A stretch of DNA of 64,000 bases from Veillonellales bacterium. Its GTDB lineage: Bacteria; Bacillota; Negativicutes; JAAYSF01. The notes under the pieces are model-generated. The model searched no databases and was not told where the DNA came from. It worked only from the letters and a program-made list of their open reading frames with translations. Of this stretch, positions 63,219 to 64,000 are shown in pieces; position 1 is the first letter of the stretch, and the number at the start of each line of letters is the position of its first letter. The stretch is taken from positions 1 to 64,000 of the forward strand of contig JBDKTO010000016.1 of assembly GCA_039680175.1 (NCBI GenBank), given 5' to 3'. Made by a program: the position numbers and the translations under genes.

Positions 63219-63806
63219 GTGGCGCGTACGGTAGAAATAAGCCGCAAAACAGCGGAAACCGAGATTCAAATCGCGTTGAATCTGGATGGAACCGGAGCCG
63301 GCGAAATTAGTACCGGAATAGGCTTCTTCGATCATATGCTGAATCTTTGGGCCAAACATGGGTTGTTTGATTTATCCCTTAAAGCTAAGGGGGATTTGGC
63401 AGTCGACAGCCATCATACGGTGGAAGACACCGGTATCGTATTGGGCCAGGCACTGGCAAAAGCATTAGGCGATAAACAGGGAATCAAGCGCTATGGAACT
63501 GCGTTTGTGCCGATGGATGAAGCCTTAGCTATGGTATCTTTGGATATTAGCGGCAGGCCCTATTTGGCATTTGACGTGACCATACCGACGGAACGGATTG
63601 GTAGCTTTGACAGCGAAATGACGGAGGAGTTTCTCCGCGCTCTGGCGGTTCATGGCGGTTTGACGCTGCATGTTCGGCTATTAGCCGGAAAGAATGCGCA
63701 CCACATTGTGGAGGCTGTGTTTAAGGCTTTGGGCCGGGCGCTTGCTGCCGCCGTTTGTGAGGATAAGAGGATCGTTGGCGTGATGTCAACGAAGGGAATG
63801 CTGTAA
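63219..63806 (+). CDS. hisB: Imidazoleglycerol-phosphate dehydratase
   Basis: This encodes 195 residues from the GTG at 63219, 9 nt after AAGAGG; a TTG at 63210 is possible. IGPD motifs are present: GIGFFDHML, the metal-binding DSHHTVEDT and a second [10 protein letters not shown]. It removes water from imidazoleglycerol phosphate. It is monofunctional, without the phosphatase domain of enterobacterial HisB. Confidence 0.95.
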   Translation: MARTVEISRKTAETEIQIALNLDGTGAGEISTGIGFFDHMLNLWAKHGLFDLSLKAKGDLAVDSHHTVEDTGIVLGQALAKALGDKQGIKRYGTAFVPMDEALAMVSLDISGRPYLAFDVTIPTERIGSFDSEMTEEFLRALAVHGGLTLHVRLLAGKNAHHIVEAVFKALGRALAAAVCEDKRIVGVMSTKGML

Positions 63807-63850
63807 TTTTACTTGGGCCGCAGAAGGGCACAAGGCTGGGAGGAGCAGGA

Positions 63851-64000
63851 ATGATCGCAATCATTGATTATGGCATGGGCAATCTGTATAGTGTGGAAAA
63901 AGCCTTAACGAAACTGGGTGCTTCCGTTATTGTAACCGGCAGGCCGGAGAAAATTGTCCAGGCTGCCAAGGTTGTGCTGCCGGGCGTCGGCGCTTTCGGC
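63851..64000 (+). CDS. hisH: Imidazole glycerol phosphate synthase subunit HisH (3' partial)
   Basis: The first 50 residues are visible ([18 protein letters not shown] ... VLPGVGAFG), with AGGAG before the ATG at 63851. The start and the LPGVGAFG motif are those of the HisH glutaminase. The frame is open to the window end. It belongs to the hisGDCBH operon. Confidence 0.93.
   Translation, partial: MIAIIDYGMGNLYSVEKALTKLGASVIVTGRPEKIVQAAKVVLPGVGAFG

Overview
The window looks like the chromosome of an anaerobic, spore-forming, diderm Firmicute of the Negativicutes (Sporomusa/Pelosinus-like). This is inferred from gene content, not from a database match. The main signs are a selenocysteine-dependent glycine reductase operon, the futalosine menaquinone pathway, an RND efflux pump and spanin-like phage lysis genes (both expected in a cell with an outer membrane), a PdaB-like sporulation deacetylase, an A-type flavodiiron protein, and a short-form HisG with a HisZ partner.

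Positions 1-16262 are the late end of a prophage or phage-tail element. The gene order follows the lambda tail: gpM-like, gpL-like, gpK-like (NlpC/P60) and a 1644-residue gpI+gpJ-like tip protein with seven FN3 repeats, then a tail fibre and small accessory proteins. A lysis cassette follows (XhlA-like protein, holin-like protein, amidase and two spanin-like ORFs overlapping in different frames). Two toxin/immunity-like pairs lie in this region. The first (1-1267) is the C-terminus of a protein that starts left of the window, in the place where the tape-measure gene would be expected. The second (10547-12037) is an orphan pair with a frameshift. It is followed by a degenerate copy of the spacer and gpM start seen after the first pair, then by a second tail-fibre gene with the same N-terminus and a different tip. 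I regard this duplicated tip-and-toxin arrangement as the most novel part of the window.

Positions 16271-26186 hold small membrane proteins, a PdaB-like deacetylase, the menaquinone genes mqnE-mqnA-mqnC with an MTAP-like phosphorylase, guaA and an acyl-CoA ligase. On the minus strand, 26193-34083 is a glycine reductase operon: promoter, tandem glycine riboswitch with terminator, grdX, trxB, trxA, grdE, grdA (Sec44), grdB (Sec350) and a fused grdC-grdD. 

Divergently, a guanine riboswitch followed directly by a ykkC-type (probably PRPP) riboswitch precedes a purine permease and purE-C-F-M-N-H-D (34197-43296). Next come lepB, an RND efflux operon with a TetR-type operator, an aminotransferase, a flavodiiron protein, a dipeptidase and a tetR gene. 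A minus-strand methionine operon (metN-metI-aminotransferase-metQ) lies under a SAM-I riboswitch. The right end carries histidine biosynthesis: a YerC-like regulator, hisZ, an HD-domain gene, a divergent 2-hydroxyacid dehydrogenase, then hisG-D-C-B and the start of hisH, which runs off the window.
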